A program made the translations under genes and the position numbers. Source: Bacteroidota bacterium (GTDB lineage Bacteria > Bacteroidota > Bacteroidia > Bacteroidales > VadinHA17). Taken from it: 41,646 nucleotides of DNA. The notes beneath the pieces were generated by a model. The model did no database searches and was not told the DNA's origin. It worked only from the letters and a program-made list of their open reading frames with translations. Below are positions 8,334 through 18,848 of this stretch, piece by piece (position 1 is the stretch's first letter; every line of letters begins with the position of its first letter). The stretch lies in assembly GCA_012729475.1 (NCBI GenBank), contig JAAYDB010000038.1, positions 1 to 41,646 on the forward strand, written 5' to 3'.

Positions 8334-9887
8334 ATGAAAATTATAACTGCTATTCTGTGTCTCTTGTTAACTTTTCCGGCTGTCAGAGCTTTTTCTGTTG
8401 CTGATACTATTATCATCAATTCTGGTCCAAGTATTGAACGTATGAGTACTGATCTTGACAGTCTTGTGAATGACTGGCATGTAAAACAGATGTTACGGAA
8501 CAATCCATTGGTTCTGACAGATGATACAACAGGAATTGAATGTCCTGATTCAATATATACTTCACGGCTCGCGAGTATCAATTCAGTCATTAAGCTCAAT
8601 TATAATAATATAATCAGAAATCATATACATGTTTATACAATCAAAAAGCGTGATCAGTTCAGAGTTATGCTGGGGCTTAAGGATTATTATTTCCCCATGA
8701 TTGAAGATATTTTTGATTATTATGGTATTCCTGCTGAATTAAAGTATATGGCAGTTATTGAATCTGCTTTAAATCCCAATGCGGTAAACAGGCGTTCCGG
8801 GGCCACCGGTATGTGGCAGTTCATTTACAGTACAGGACGCGCTTACGGCCTTACGATAAATTCAATTATTGATGAGCGTCGCGATCCTGTCAGAGCTACC
8901 CATGCTGCAGCAAGGTATCTGAAGGATCTTTATGGTATTTATAACGACTGGATCCTGGTAATAGCCGCTTACAACTGTGGTCCGGGTAATGTAAATAAAG
9001 CTATCAGGCGGTCGGGAAACAAAAAAGATTACTGGGATATTTATTACCGCCTGCCAAGGGAGACAAGAGGATATATCCCACAGTATATTGCTGCCACTTA
9101 TGCCATGAACTATTATCCGGATCATAATATTCAACCTGTGCCTGTTAATTTCCCCATTGCCACCGATACTATAATGATAAATACCGACATGCACCTGTCA
9201 CAGATATCTGAAGTACTGGGCATGTCCCTGGGAGAATTACGCTCACTGAATCCCCAGTACAGGACAGGTCTTATTCCCGGTTCGGGTAAACCTCAGCCTG
9301 TAACTTTACCTATGAATTATCTGGGTAGTTTTATTGACCTGAGTGATACAATACGTAATCATAAATATGACCTTTATCTGAACAAGGAAACGGTGATAGC
9401 AAATCCAACCAGGTCAGTTTATGTGCCTCCGGATGTTAAGGGTAAGACCAAACTTATTTACAATGTTAAGGAGGGTGATAACCTTGGCTTTATTGCAGAA
9501 TGGTATCATGTAGGCTTATCAGAATTAAGGTACTGGAATAATATCTATCAAAATATTATACGGATAGGCCAGCAAATTACTGTTTTTGTTGATCCTGATA
9601 AGGCAGATCTGTATTCCAGGATAAACACAATGTCGTTTACCGAAAAGCAGGCTTCGATTGGCAAAAGTGTTTCTGCACCGGACCCATTGCCTCTTGTTGC
9701 AGGTTCCCGGGAACAGGAAGGAGATTATGTTACTCATACTGTCCGTTACGGAGATACTATATGGGATATAGTAAAGATGTACGGAAATGTAACGACAACA
9801 GAAGTGCTTAATCTGAATAATATTTCCGATCCTCAAAAGATACAGGTAGGACAGAAATTAAAAATCAGAAAAATAACTGAATCCTGA
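8334..9887 (+). CDS. Membrane-bound lytic transglycosylase with LysM domains (MltD-like)
   Basis: The 517-residue exported enzyme cuts peptidoglycan glycan strands, leaving 1,6-anhydromuramic ends. A signal peptide (MKIITAILCLLLTFPAVRA) starts at the ATG at 8334; the upstream in-frame TTG at 8316 is less likely. The SLT domain has the catalytic Glu143 in VIESALNPNAVNRRSGATG, then MWQFI and the AAYNCGPGNVNKAI motif. Two clear LysM modules follow, near YNVKEGDNLGFIAEWYHVG and HTVRYGDTIWDIVKMYG, and bind GlcNAc. A third, weaker repeat may lie around TDMHLSQISEVLG. It follows DUF5683 after 14 bases, so it is in the par operon. No lipobox Cys is visible, so it may be periplasmic rather than lipidated. 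Confidence 0.9.
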   Translation: MKIITAILCLLLTFPAVRAFSVADTIIINSGPSIERMSTDLDSLVNDWHVKQMLRNNPLVLTDDTTGIECPDSIYTSRLASINSVIKLNYNNIIRNHIHVYTIKKRDQFRVMLGLKDYYFPMIEDIFDYYGIPAELKYMAVIESALNPNAVNRRSGATGMWQFIYSTGRAYGLTINSIIDERRDPVRATHAAARYLKDLYGIYNDWILVIAAYNCGPGNVNKAIRRSGNKKDYWDIYYRLPRETRGYIPQYIAATYAMNYYPDHNIQPVPVNFPIATDTIMINTDMHLSQISEVLGMSLGELRSLNPQYRTGLIPGSGKPQPVTLPMNYLGSFIDLSDTIRNHKYDLYLNKETVIANPTRSVYVPPDVKGKTKLIYNVKEGDNLGFIAEWYHVGLSELRYWNNIYQNIIRIGQQITVFVDPDKADLYSRINTMSFTEKQASIGKSVSAPDPLPLVAGSREQEGDYVTHTVRYGDTIWDIVKMYGNVTTTEVLNLNNISDPQKIQVGQKLKIRKITES

Positions 9888-9953
9888 AGTTACGGATATC
9901 TCTTTGAATCCGTGTTTTGAATATTGTTGCCGGCAGCGCAATATGGAAATATC

Positions 9954-11132
<1,179 letters not shown>

Positions 11133-11227
11133 AAGTAAAAACTATTATCAGGTTAATTATGATTAAGTTATGAAGATTCCGGGTCGCAATTTCAGGACCG
11201 GAATGAAAAATTGTTTAGCAAGAAGGT

Positions 11228-12592
11228 TTATGCGCTATATTTCAGCCATTTCCATAATTCTTTCCAGGATGTTTTTTTGCCGTACATAAGAATGCCTGTT
11301 CTGTAAATTTTTGCAGCCATCCACACAAAGGCCAGGAATGTAATTACCATCAGGGCCATTGACAGAATGATCTGCCAGGCAGGAACTCCAAATGGAATAC
11401 GGGCCATCATTACAATGGGAGAAGTAAGAGGTATAATGGAACACCAGAAAGAAAGTGAGCTTTCCGGGTTCTGCATTGTTCCCACAGCAACCATAAGGCC
11501 AAGTATTATTGGAATGGTAACAGGTAACATGAATTGTTGTGTTTCTGTTTCATTGTCGACGGCAGACCCTATTGCAGCAAAAACTGATGCATACAAAAAA
11601 TATCCTGTAATAAAATAAAAGATAAAAGCAAAGATAATCAACAGCCAGTCCTGATTTAAAGCACTTTCAAACATTTTTGAAAACTCTGCCATTTCCGGAG
11701 ATAGTGCTTCAATCGTTTCTTCTGCTTCAGCTGGTATATTATCTTCCGACAGAATATTCTGAGGCATATTCTGTGTTATCTCTGTTAGCCCTGATTCTTT
11801 CAGAACAGTTCCTTTAACAAAGGCTACTGCGCCTACAGTTAATATAACCCAAATCATGAATTGTGTCAGTCCAACCAGAGCTATTCCGATAATTTTACCC
11901 AGCATCAGCTGAACGGGTTTTACTGAAGATACAATAACCTCAACAACCCTGCTTGTTTTTTCTTCTATCACTCCTCTCATTACCTGCGAACCAAAAATGA
12001 ATACCAGCATATACATGAGTAATCCTCCTAAATATGCGAGGACCATGGCAATACCTGTACTGGTTTCTTTAGCCTGCCCCGAATCATCAATCTTGATAGT
12101 CTGAATATCGATGTTAGTTCTGATACTCTTTAAGATACCATCAAGATCTTCTATGTTATAGGCAAGTAATTTCTGTTTTTCTATTTCTTTTTCCAGTGAA
12201 CCGGATATATGATCAAGAAGACCTATAGATGGTTGTTTTTTTGATATAAGCTGAATAGCATTAGGGATATTTATCACTTCCGGTGATATATACAGAATAC
12301 CGTAATAACCGGCCTCTTCAAAAGTCCCTTTCAGATCATTGACATTTACATTTTCGAGATACACAAATTCGGCATCTTTTGTGTTGGGGATTACATTTTT
12401 AAACAGGTCAGAACCATCTTCTATCACTGCAATTTTTTTGAAGTCTTTATCTCTGTCACTCATCATAAGAACTGTTGGCAGTATGATCAATGCTGCCATC
12501 AGAATTGGAGCAAGAATGGTCATGATGATAAATGACTTCTTTCTAACCCTTGTTATATACTCTCTTTTAATAATGACAGCTGTTTTATTCAT
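11228..12592 (-). CDS. ABC-2 type exporter permease (NatB-like)
   Basis: The 454-residue membrane protein has one N-terminal helix (IIMTILAPILMAALIILPTV) after the charged VIIKREYITRVRKKSF. A large extracytoplasmic domain (about residues 45-175) follows, then five further hydrophobic segments. This is the layout of ABC2_membrane_3 and NatB permeases. GVIEEKTSRVVEVIVSSVKP is the family's coupling region. It pairs with the ATPase gene 28 bases upstream in the same operon. NatAB pumps export sodium in Bacillus, but substrates vary and none can be assigned here. Confidence 0.88.
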   Translation of the reverse strand: MNKTAVIIKREYITRVRKKSFIIMTILAPILMAALIILPTVLMMSDRDKDFKKIAVIEDGSDLFKNVIPNTKDAEFVYLENVNVNDLKGTFEEAGYYGILYISPEVINIPNAIQLISKKQPSIGLLDHISGSLEKEIEKQKLLAYNIEDLDGILKSIRTNIDIQTIKIDDSGQAKETSTGIAMVLAYLGGLLMYMLVFIFGSQVMRGVIEEKTSRVVEVIVSSVKPVQLMLGKIIGIALVGLTQFMIWVILTVGAVAFVKGTVLKESGLTEITQNMPQNILSEDNIPAEAEETIEALSPEMAEFSKMFESALNQDWLLIIFAFIFYFITGYFLYASVFAAIGSAVDNETETQQFMLPVTIPIILGLMVAVGTMQNPESSLSFWCSIIPLTSPIVMMARIPFGVPAWQIILSMALMVITFLAFVWMAAKIYRTGILMYGKKTSWKELWKWLKYSA

Positions 12593-12620
12593 GGTCTGGG
12601 TAAATTTGAAATTAGGGATT

Positions 12621-13529
12621 TTAATTCTGTGATCTTACCACTCTGATAAAGATATCGTTCATAGAAGGTAGTGAAGGGTTGAATGATACTATCTCACCAA
12701 CTTTCATTAAGTGGTTAAGGATGTCATTTGTCATTATATTTTCTGTGGTTTTAATCCTGACAGTACTCTTGTTGTTATCGTCCTGGTGGTTCAAAACTGT
12801 AAAAAGGTTATTGTCTTTTATTGTAACATCACCTTTAAAAGTAAGGTCATATTCATTGGCACCCCATTGTTTACGGATTTCATCCACTCTTCCCTCAAGA
12901 ATGGTTTTTGATTTATTTATGAGGGATATATTGTCGCACAGTTCTTCAACTGATCCCATGTTATGGGTTGAGAAAATGATTGTAGCACCTCTTTCTCTGA
13001 GGAAGAGTATCTCATTCTTGATGATATTTGCGTTTACTGGGTCGAATCCTGTGAATGGTTCATCGAAAATAAGAAGTTTAGGTTCGTGGAGTATAGTGGT
13101 AATGAATTGTACTTTTTGTTGCATGCCTTTTGATAATTCTTCAACTTTTTTACCCCACCAGTCGACTATCTCAAGTTTTTTGAACCAGTATTTAAGTCTT
13201 TTCATTGCCTCATTCTTTGAGAGGCCTTTTAGTTCTGCAAAATAGAGGGCTTGTTCGCCTACTTTCATTTTTTTATAGAGTCCTCTCTCTTCAGGAAGAT
13301 AACCTATGACATGAACATCATCGGGAGAAAGTCTTTTCCCGTTCAAAAACAGTTCTCCTGAGTCAGGACCTGTAATCTGGTTTATAATTCGTATCAGGGT
13401 TGTTTTCCCTGCACCGTTAGGGCCAAGCAATCCAAAAATTGATTGTTCTGGTACTGAAATACTTACATTGTCCAGAGCTGTGAAACGGCCGAATTGTTTA
13501 GTGACATTTCTTGCTTCAAAGAGTGGCAT
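12621..13529 (-). CDS. ABC transporter ATP-binding protein (NatA-like)
   Basis: This 302-residue cytoplasmic ATPase is the partner of the ABC-2 permease downstream. Walker A GPNGAGKTT is at residues 36-44, the Q-loop region is GYLPEERGLYKKM, the ABC signature is ELSKGMQQKV, Walker B is LLIFDEPFTGFD, and the H-loop is FSTHNMGS. The C-terminal 80 residues form a DUF4162-like extension common in this subfamily (KGDVTIKDNNLFTVL onwards). Promoter boxes were not found in the 63-base gap to dnaJ, so transcription may read through from grpE-dnaJ. Confidence 0.92.
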   Translation of the reverse strand: MPLFEARNVTKQFGRFTALDNVSISVPEQSIFGLLGPNGAGKTTLIRIINQITGPDSGELFLNGKRLSPDDVHVIGYLPEERGLYKKMKVGEQALYFAELKGLSKNEAMKRLKYWFKKLEIVDWWGKKVEELSKGMQQKVQFITTILHEPKLLIFDEPFTGFDPVNANIIKNEILFLRERGATIIFSTHNMGSVEELCDNISLINKSKTILEGRVDEIRKQWGANEYDLTFKGDVTIKDNNLFTVLNHQDDNNKSTVRIKTTENIMTNDILNHLMKVGEIVSFNPSLPSMNDIFIRVVRSQN

Positions 13530-13592
13530 AATAAAAAATATTAATTCCTGAGGAACTGTAAATATAGAAAAAACCTGTTTATCTAATTATTG

Positions 13593-14738
13593 TTATTCAA
13601 AATAACCCTTCATTCTTTCAAAAAAGCCCTTATCACTCTTATCGGGATTTGGGACGAAAGATGTGGATTCTTTAAATCTCTCGATTGTTCTTGACTCTTC
13701 TTTTGTTATGTTTTTTGGGATCCATACGTTCACATTTACCAGGAGGTCTCCGCGGCCATAGCCATTCACTTCAGGCAGTCCTTTTCCTCTGAGGCGCAGT
13801 ATCTTTCCGGGTTGAGTACCGGCTTCAATCTTGATCTTCACTTTATTCTCTACAGTAGGGACTTCAACATTTGTTCCCAGAACAGCATCGGGAACACTTA
13901 TGAATAAGTTATATATCAGGTCATTGCCTTCTCTGATCAGCTCAGGATGGTCAGTTTCATCGATAACTACGAGCAGGTCACCGTAGACACCGCCTCTTCT
14001 TGCGGCATTTCCTTTACCGCTGACCGTCATTTGCATGCCTTTGGCTACACCGGCAGGAATATTTATTTTAATGATATCTTCCTTCTGTACTATTCCTTCT
14101 CCGTAGCATGAAGGGCATTTTTTTGTAATATTTTTTCCCTCACCTCCGCAAGCAGGACAAACAGAAGTAGTCTGCATCTGTCCCAGAAGGGTATTGGTAA
14201 TACGGGTTACATGGCCTGTCCCCCTGCATGTGGAACATGTTGAGATGCTTTCTGAATCAGCGGCTCCTGTACCATCACAGGCCGGACATGTGTCATATTT
14301 GGAGACTTTGATTTTTTTCTCAGTGCCGTTCGCGATTTCTTTGAGATTGAGTTTGACTTTAACCCTCAGGTTGGATCCTTTGTTTACTCTCCGGCCACTT
14401 CGTCTGCTGCCTCCGAAAGCACCAAACCCTCCGAATGCATCTCCGAAAATATCACCGAAAGAGGAAAAAATATCTTCCATAGTCATTCCGGCACCGCTGA
14501 AGCCGTTACCACTTCCCATACCGGCATGGCCAAAGCGGTCATAACGGGCCTTTTTCTCATCGTTGCTCAGTACCTCATAGGCTGCAGCTGCTTCTTTGAA
14601 GTGTTCCTCAGCCTCCTTGTCACCAGGATTCTTGTCGGGATGATATTTAAGGGCCTGTTTCCTGTATGCTTTTTTGATTTCATCCTTTGTGGCGTTTTTG
14701 GAAAGTCCAAGCACCTCATAATAATCTCTTTTTTCCAT
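13593..14738 (-). CDS. dnaJ: Chaperone protein DnaJ
   Basis: The 381-residue Hsp40 is full length for a type I DnaJ. The J domain has HPD at residues 33-35, followed by a Gly/Phe-rich linker ([20 protein letters not shown]). Four CxxCxGxG zinc repeats are present: [24 protein letters not shown] and CPSCYGEG. The C-terminal substrate-binding and dimerisation domains follow. It stimulates the DnaK ATPase and delivers unfolded substrates in the cytoplasm. It lies 46 bases after grpE. dnaK itself is not in the window. Confidence 0.97.
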   Translation of the reverse strand: MEKRDYYEVLGLSKNATKDEIKKAYRKQALKYHPDKNPGDKEAEEHFKEAAAAYEVLSNDEKKARYDRFGHAGMGSGNGFSGAGMTMEDIFSSFGDIFGDAFGGFGAFGGSRRSGRRVNKGSNLRVKVKLNLKEIANGTEKKIKVSKYDTCPACDGTGAADSESISTCSTCRGTGHVTRITNTLLGQMQTTSVCPACGGEGKNITKKCPSCYGEGIVQKEDIIKINIPAGVAKGMQMTVSGKGNAARRGGVYGDLLVVIDETDHPELIREGNDLIYNLFISVPDAVLGTNVEVPTVENKVKIKIEAGTQPGKILRLRGKGLPEVNGYGRGDLLVNVNVWIPKNITKEESRTIERFKESTSFVPNPDKSDKGFFERMKGYFE

Positions 14739-14784
14739 CCTGTTATTCTTCTTTTGTGCTCCAGATATGCTGAAAGCTTATTAG

Positions 14785-15429
14785 TTATTCTCCTACAACA
14801 ACTTTTGCGTGTCGTATTACCTTGTCCTGAAGATAATACCCCTTCATTATTACATCCACAACCTTTCCTTTCCTTTCTTCCTCCTCAACAGGCGTCTTTG
14901 CCACAGCATCATGCAGCTCAAAATCAAAGGGTACATTAAGGGCATCTATCTCTTTTACACCACTTTGTTTGAAAAATTCTGTGAATTTTATATAAATAAG
15001 TTCTATCCCTTCCTTAAGTGACTTAAAGTCGTTGCTTTGCTCAAGGTGTGCAAGAGCTCTTTCAAAATCATCCATTACAGGAAGTATCTTTAGAAAAAAC
15101 TCTTCACCGGCATGTTTTGAAAGATCTATCTTCTCACGAAGAGTTCTTTTACGGTAATTATCATACTCAGCTGACAGACGGATATACTTATCCTGCATTT
15201 CTGCCAGTTTTTCCATCAACTGTTCCTTCTCAGATACAACTTTGTCATAAATTTCTTTATTTATTTCCGTACACTCTACAGATGGATTTTTTGTTTTCAT
15301 GTCATCTGACTTATCACCATCCAGACTTTCTGTAACTCCTTCAGGTTTGGCATGTGCTTTATATTCAGGCGTTTTGTTGTTTGTGTTTTTTTGAGATTCA
15401 TGCTGTTCAGCTGTTTTCTTTTTTCCCAT
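14785..15429 (-). CDS. grpE: Nucleotide-exchange factor GrpE
   Basis: This 214-residue protein has a long charged, disordered N-terminus (about residues 1-65). A coiled-coil helix follows around EKEQLMEKLAEMQDKYIRLSAEYDNYRKRT. The conserved GrpE head begins near ILPVMDDFERAL and ends with VDVIMKGYYLQDKVIRHAKVVVGE. It releases ADP from DnaK. It is co-transcribed with dnaJ, 46 bases apart. Its 153-base upstream gap holds a small AT-rich hairpin at 15505-15521 that may end murA transcription. Confidence 0.95.
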   Translation of the reverse strand: MGKKKTAEQHESQKNTNNKTPEYKAHAKPEGVTESLDGDKSDDMKTKNPSVECTEINKEIYDKVVSEKEQLMEKLAEMQDKYIRLSAEYDNYRKRTLREKIDLSKHAGEEFFLKILPVMDDFERALAHLEQSNDFKSLKEGIELIYIKFTEFFKQSGVKEIDALNVPFDFELHDAVAKTPVEEEERKGKVVDVIMKGYYLQDKVIRHAKVVVGE

Positions 15430-15582
15430 CTCCGTATCAGTTAAAAATAATACTACTCCATTAGCAAATTATCTGCCAGTCCTGTTGTTTTGACATTTTG
15501 ACAGATAAGAAAAAATCTTATAACAGTATGTAAGGGAAGATTATTTTTTCTTTGCCGGAAAGAGATAAAATGCAAAATGTTT

Positions 15583-16887
15583 TTATACTCTTTTAATATC
15601 GGCTCCCAGTGCATTTAGTCTTTTATCAATATCCTGATAGCCTCTGTCTATTTGTTCAATGTTATGTATAACACTTTGTCCTTCAGCTGACATAGCAGCT
15701 ATAAGCAAAGCTACACCTGCTCTTATATCGGGGGATGACATAACGGTGCCCCGTAGTCTTATCATTTTATCGAGGCCGATAACTGTTGCTCTATGGGGAT
15801 CGCACAGGATAATCTGTGCTCCCATGTCAATTAGCTTATCAACAAAAAACAGGCGGCTTTCAAACATTTTCTGATGGATTAGTACTGACCCCTTTGCCTG
15901 AGTAGCTGTTACTAGGAATATACTTAGGAGATCGGGAGTTAGTCCGGGCCATATAGCATCGGCTATGACCATAATGGAACCATCGATAAATGTTTCAATC
16001 TCATAATGAAGCTGATGAGGTATAATGATATCATCACCGGACTTTTCCAGGTTAATTCCAAGTCTTCTGAAAGAATCAGGTATAATACCCAGGTTGTCGT
16101 ATGAAACGTTTTTTATTGTCAGTTCAGATTCTGTCATTGCTGCCATACCGATAAATGATCCAATTTCGATCATATCGGGAAGGATCTCATGGATACAGCC
16201 GGTTAATTCTTTTACACCTTCTATGCGGAGAAGATTTGAACCTATCCCGTCTATGTTTGCTCCCATGGATACAAGCATTTTACAGAGTTGTTGTATATAT
16301 GGTTCGCATGCAGCATTATAAATAGTGCTTGAACCTTTTGCCAGTACTGCAGCCATTACAATATTTGCAGTACCGGTAACTGAAGCTTCATCGAGGTGTA
16401 TATATGTTCCGTTCAATGTACTTGCCTCCAGTTTGTAGAATGAACCTGTGCTGTCATATTCAAAATTTGCTCCAAGTTTCCTGAAGCCGATAAAATGGGT
16501 GTCAATACGGCGACGTCCTATTTTATCTCCTCCGGGCTGTGGAATGAAAGCTTTTCCAAAGCGGGCAAGGAGTGGACCGACAACCATAATAGATCCTCTC
16601 ATGCTGATACTTTGATCTCTGAATTCTTTGGTCTGAAGATAATCGAGATTGATACTTGAAGCTTCGAAACTAATAACAGAACGGGATTCCCTTTTCACCG
16701 TAACACCAAGGGAAATCAATAATTCAATGATCCTGGATACATCAGCTATATCCGGAAGGTTTTTAATTGTTACTTTTTCCGGAGTCAGTAGTGTTGCACA
16801 GATAATCTGCAGAGCTTCATTTTTTGCACCCTGGGGTATTATCTCACCCCTAAGGGATTTTCCACCCTGAACAATGAAAGTACTCAT
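15583..16887 (-). CDS. murA: UDP-N-acetylglucosamine 1-carboxyvinyltransferase, Asp variant
   Basis: The 434-residue cytoplasmic enzyme catalyses the first committed step of peptidoglycan synthesis: enolpyruvyl transfer from PEP to UDP-GlcNAc. Conserved residues include K22 and N23 (PQGAKNEAL) and the loop QPGGDKIGRRRIDTHF. In E. coli the loop carries Cys115, the target of fosfomycin; here the aligned residue is Asp121 (codon GAT on the minus strand, 16525-16527). Such Asp forms in Mycobacterium and Chlamydia are intrinsically fosfomycin-insensitive, so the same is expected here. The start overlaps the DUF4290 stop by one base (TAATG), so the two are translationally coupled. Confidence 0.93.
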   Translation of the reverse strand: MSTFIVQGGKSLRGEIIPQGAKNEALQIICATLLTPEKVTIKNLPDIADVSRIIELLISLGVTVKRESRSVISFEASSINLDYLQTKEFRDQSISMRGSIMVVGPLLARFGKAFIPQPGGDKIGRRRIDTHFIGFRKLGANFEYDSTGSFYKLEASTLNGTYIHLDEASVTGTANIVMAAVLAKGSSTIYNAACEPYIQQLCKMLVSMGANIDGIGSNLLRIEGVKELTGCIHEILPDMIEIGSFIGMAAMTESELTIKNVSYDNLGIIPDSFRRLGINLEKSGDDIIIPHQLHYEIETFIDGSIMVIADAIWPGLTPDLLSIFLVTATQAKGSVLIHQKMFESRLFFVDKLIDMGAQIILCDPHRATVIGLDKMIRLRGTVMSSPDIRAGVALLIAAMSAEGQSVIHNIEQIDRGYQDIDKRLNALGADIKRV

Positions 16888-17531
16888 TAGTGACGGCTAT
16901 ATCCTTTTTTCTTGCTATAGTGTTTGTTCTGTTGTCTGTTTTGTGATTTTCCCTGTGACTTTTTCTTTGTTTGTGGCAATAACTCTTTTACTTCAAGAAT
17001 TTTAATGTTATCAGAAACCTTTAGCATACCGCGGGAAAGAGATTTCAGGTCGTTGATAATGACTTCATCGGCTACCTGGCTTCTGTTCCATGTAACATAG
17101 GCTTTTTTCATCTGATTTACTATCAGTGTAATAAGGTATTCTTTTTCCTCGCTTTCATCCATTTCAGCAGTGGCTTCGATCATCATCTCAATCACTCTGC
17201 CATAATGGAGGAACTTAATATTTCCCTGTTTATAGGGCACCTGTCGGGGTTTTTCAACGAATTTGGTCGGTTCAGGAACAGGATAAGGTGAGTCTATATC
17301 AAGTTCAAAATTTGCAATCAGGGCAAGATGGTCCCATAGTTTATGTTTAAAATCTCCTTCATCACGAAGGTGAGGATTCAGGTTGCCCATTATCTGGATA
17401 ATAGTTTTGGCAGCACGGTTTCTCTCATTTCTGTCTTCTATCGTTTTTATGTGGTCGACCATTTTCTGTACATTCCTGCCATATTCAGGAAGAACCATCC
17501 GCTTTCGCTGGGTATTGTAATCGTATAACAT
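16887..17531 (-). CDS. DUF4290 family protein coupled to murA
   Basis: The 214-residue protein has the DUF4290 core, beginning LYDYNTQRKRMVLPEYGRNV and continuing IMGNLNPHLRD. The core is mostly helical and carries no signal peptide, so it is cytoplasmic. The last 30 residues (KKKSQGKSQNRQQNKHYSKK) are strongly basic and Gln-rich, which could bind RNA or DNA. Function is unknown. The family is found in Bacteroidota and typically sits beside murA; here the stop and the murA start share a base. The TAGATTTG box 24 bases upstream on the minus strand probably drives both genes. Confidence 0.83.
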   Translation of the reverse strand: MLYDYNTQRKRMVLPEYGRNVQKMVDHIKTIEDRNERNRAAKTIIQIMGNLNPHLRDEGDFKHKLWDHLALIANFELDIDSPYPVPEPTKFVEKPRQVPYKQGNIKFLHYGRVIEMMIEATAEMDESEEKEYLITLIVNQMKKAYVTWNRSQVADEVIINDLKSLSRGMLKVSDNIKILEVKELLPQTKKKSQGKSQNRQQNKHYSKKKGYSRH

Positions 17532-17555
17532 ATTATTGTATTAATCTTTATTTTG

Positions 17556-17563
17556 CAAATCTA
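17556..17563 (-). promoter_or_regulatory. Promoter -7 box for DUF4290-murA
   Basis: CAAATCTA on the plus strand reads TAGATTTG on the minus strand, a match to TAnnTTTG. It is 24 bases upstream of the DUF4290 start. A good -33 element is not evident. Confidence 0.45.
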
Positions 17564-17604
17564 TTAATTAAAAGCCAATTAAGAAGGGGAAAAGTTTTTT
17601 TATG

Positions 17605-18744
17605 TCAGTAATTCAGAGTCCATCTGCCATCAAGATAGCGGTATTCATTTATATTAAGGTTTTCACGGTTGAGGAGTCTGCGCGAGATTGAAATGAAATT
17701 TTTCATTTGGACATAGTCATCATTGAGAGGGAAAAATCCGGGATCGTTTTCAAATTTTGAACAGGGCAGAATATAAAATTTCCTGATACCGTTTACAATG
17801 GGAGTATACACCCATGTAAGGTAATAACCGGCTTCAGTAATTTCAAGGGAGTCTTCTTTTTTGACCATTTCGAGTCTGATCATTGATCCTCCGTCTGTCC
17901 GTTCTTTCCTCTGGTTTGAGACAAAATTTCCCAGAGAATAAGCGACTGCTTTTCCATGTTTCAGTGAATCGTTTTTGTACCACATCATTTTCTGGATTAC
18001 GTGGGGATGGGAGCCTATAATCAAATCGGCTCCCTGATCAAGCAGGCAGTCAGCCAGTTCGGTCTGGTCCCGGGAAGGTATGGTGTCATATTCAGTTCCC
18101 CAGTGAAGATAAAGAACCAGCAGATCAGGTTTTTTTTCTCTGGCTTTTTTTATATCGGCAATAATTAATTCTTTGCTGAGCATATTTACAATGGCAGGTT
18201 GTGGTACTCTTAACCCGTTGGTTCCGTAAGTATAGTTAAGTATCGCCACAGATATATCGTTTGCGGTGAGTATGAGAGGCTGGAGGGAGTCTCTTGCGGC
18301 CATGGCAGTGAAAGTGCCTGTGTGAGGCATTCCGATGCTGTCCAGCCGGTGTATTGTTCCGGTAATACCGGGCATACCCCTGTCGACGGAGTGATTATTG
18401 GCAGTCACAAGGCAGTTGATTCCGGCATTGAGGCAGGCTGTTGCCAGAGCTGCCGGTGAGCTGAACTGGGGATAGCCAACATATGGCCTGCCTGCCAGTG
18501 TAACTTCAAGGTTAGCTACAGCCAGATCGGGTTCACCTGTCTCGTCTCTCAGATAATCAAAGATGCCATTGTAATCATATTTTGCTGTTCCGGGTATCTC
18601 AGCAGCTTTTATCTGTGTGTCGTGCCCCATAATATCACCAATGAAGAGGAGGGATATCTTCTGTGCTGCCGTGTCCGCTGTCTGACAATGAAGGAACAGG
18701 GGAAGAAAGAGAAGATAAGTGACCGTTATTATTATTTTGAACAT
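17605..18744 (-). CDS. CapA family protein (PGA_cap metallophosphatase-like)
   Basis: The 379-residue protein starts with a signal peptide (MFKIIITVTYLLFLPLFLHC) and then the PGA_cap domain. Its motifs are LLFIGDIMGHD (near residues 32-42), VANLEVTLAG, TANNHSVDRG, YLHWGTEYD, IGSHPHVIQ and SLGNFVSNQ, the metal-ligand pattern of a calcineurin-like phosphoesterase fold. CapA is needed for poly-gamma-glutamate capsule production in Bacillus. No capB or capC synthase genes are nearby, so its role here may be in another exopolymer or cell-wall process. The Cys near the end of the signal may be a lipobox, but the surrounding residues fit poorly. A promoter box lies 32 bases upstream. Confidence 0.85.
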   Translation of the reverse strand: MFKIIITVTYLLFLPLFLHCQTADTAAQKISLLFIGDIMGHDTQIKAAEIPGTAKYDYNGIFDYLRDETGEPDLAVANLEVTLAGRPYVGYPQFSSPAALATACLNAGINCLVTANNHSVDRGMPGITGTIHRLDSIGMPHTGTFTAMAARDSLQPLILTANDISVAILNYTYGTNGLRVPQPAIVNMLSKELIIADIKKAREKKPDLLVLYLHWGTEYDTIPSRDQTELADCLLDQGADLIIGSHPHVIQKMMWYKNDSLKHGKAVAYSLGNFVSNQRKERTDGGSMIRLEMVKKEDSLEITEAGYYLTWVYTPIVNGIRKFYILPCSKFENDPGFFPLNDDYVQMKNFISISRRLLNRENLNINEYRYLDGRWTLNY

Positions 18745-18775
18745 GTTATCATGTTTGTATCCAATATTTAGATTA

Positions 18776-18800
18776 CAAAGATAAAATATTTATAACTTTG
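18776..18800. promoter_or_regulatory. Back-to-back divergent promoter boxes for capA-like and kup
   Basis: CAAAGATA at 18776-18783 reads TATCTTTG on the minus strand and serves the CapA-like gene, 32 bases away. TAACTTTG at 18793-18800 is the plus-strand box for kup, 49 bases before its ATG. Only nine bases separate the two boxes, so the polymerases must compete for the same DNA. The -33 elements are not clear. Confidence 0.5.
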
Positions 18801-18848
18801 TCCACTCCCCCGGGGTATGAAGTACAACTGGTATCCGGGAATGATGTA

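Noticed and set aside
13593-15429. CIRCE-type operator before grpE-dnaJ
   Set aside because: No TTAGCACTC-N9-GAGTGCTAA-like inverted repeat is present in the 153-base gap upstream of grpE.
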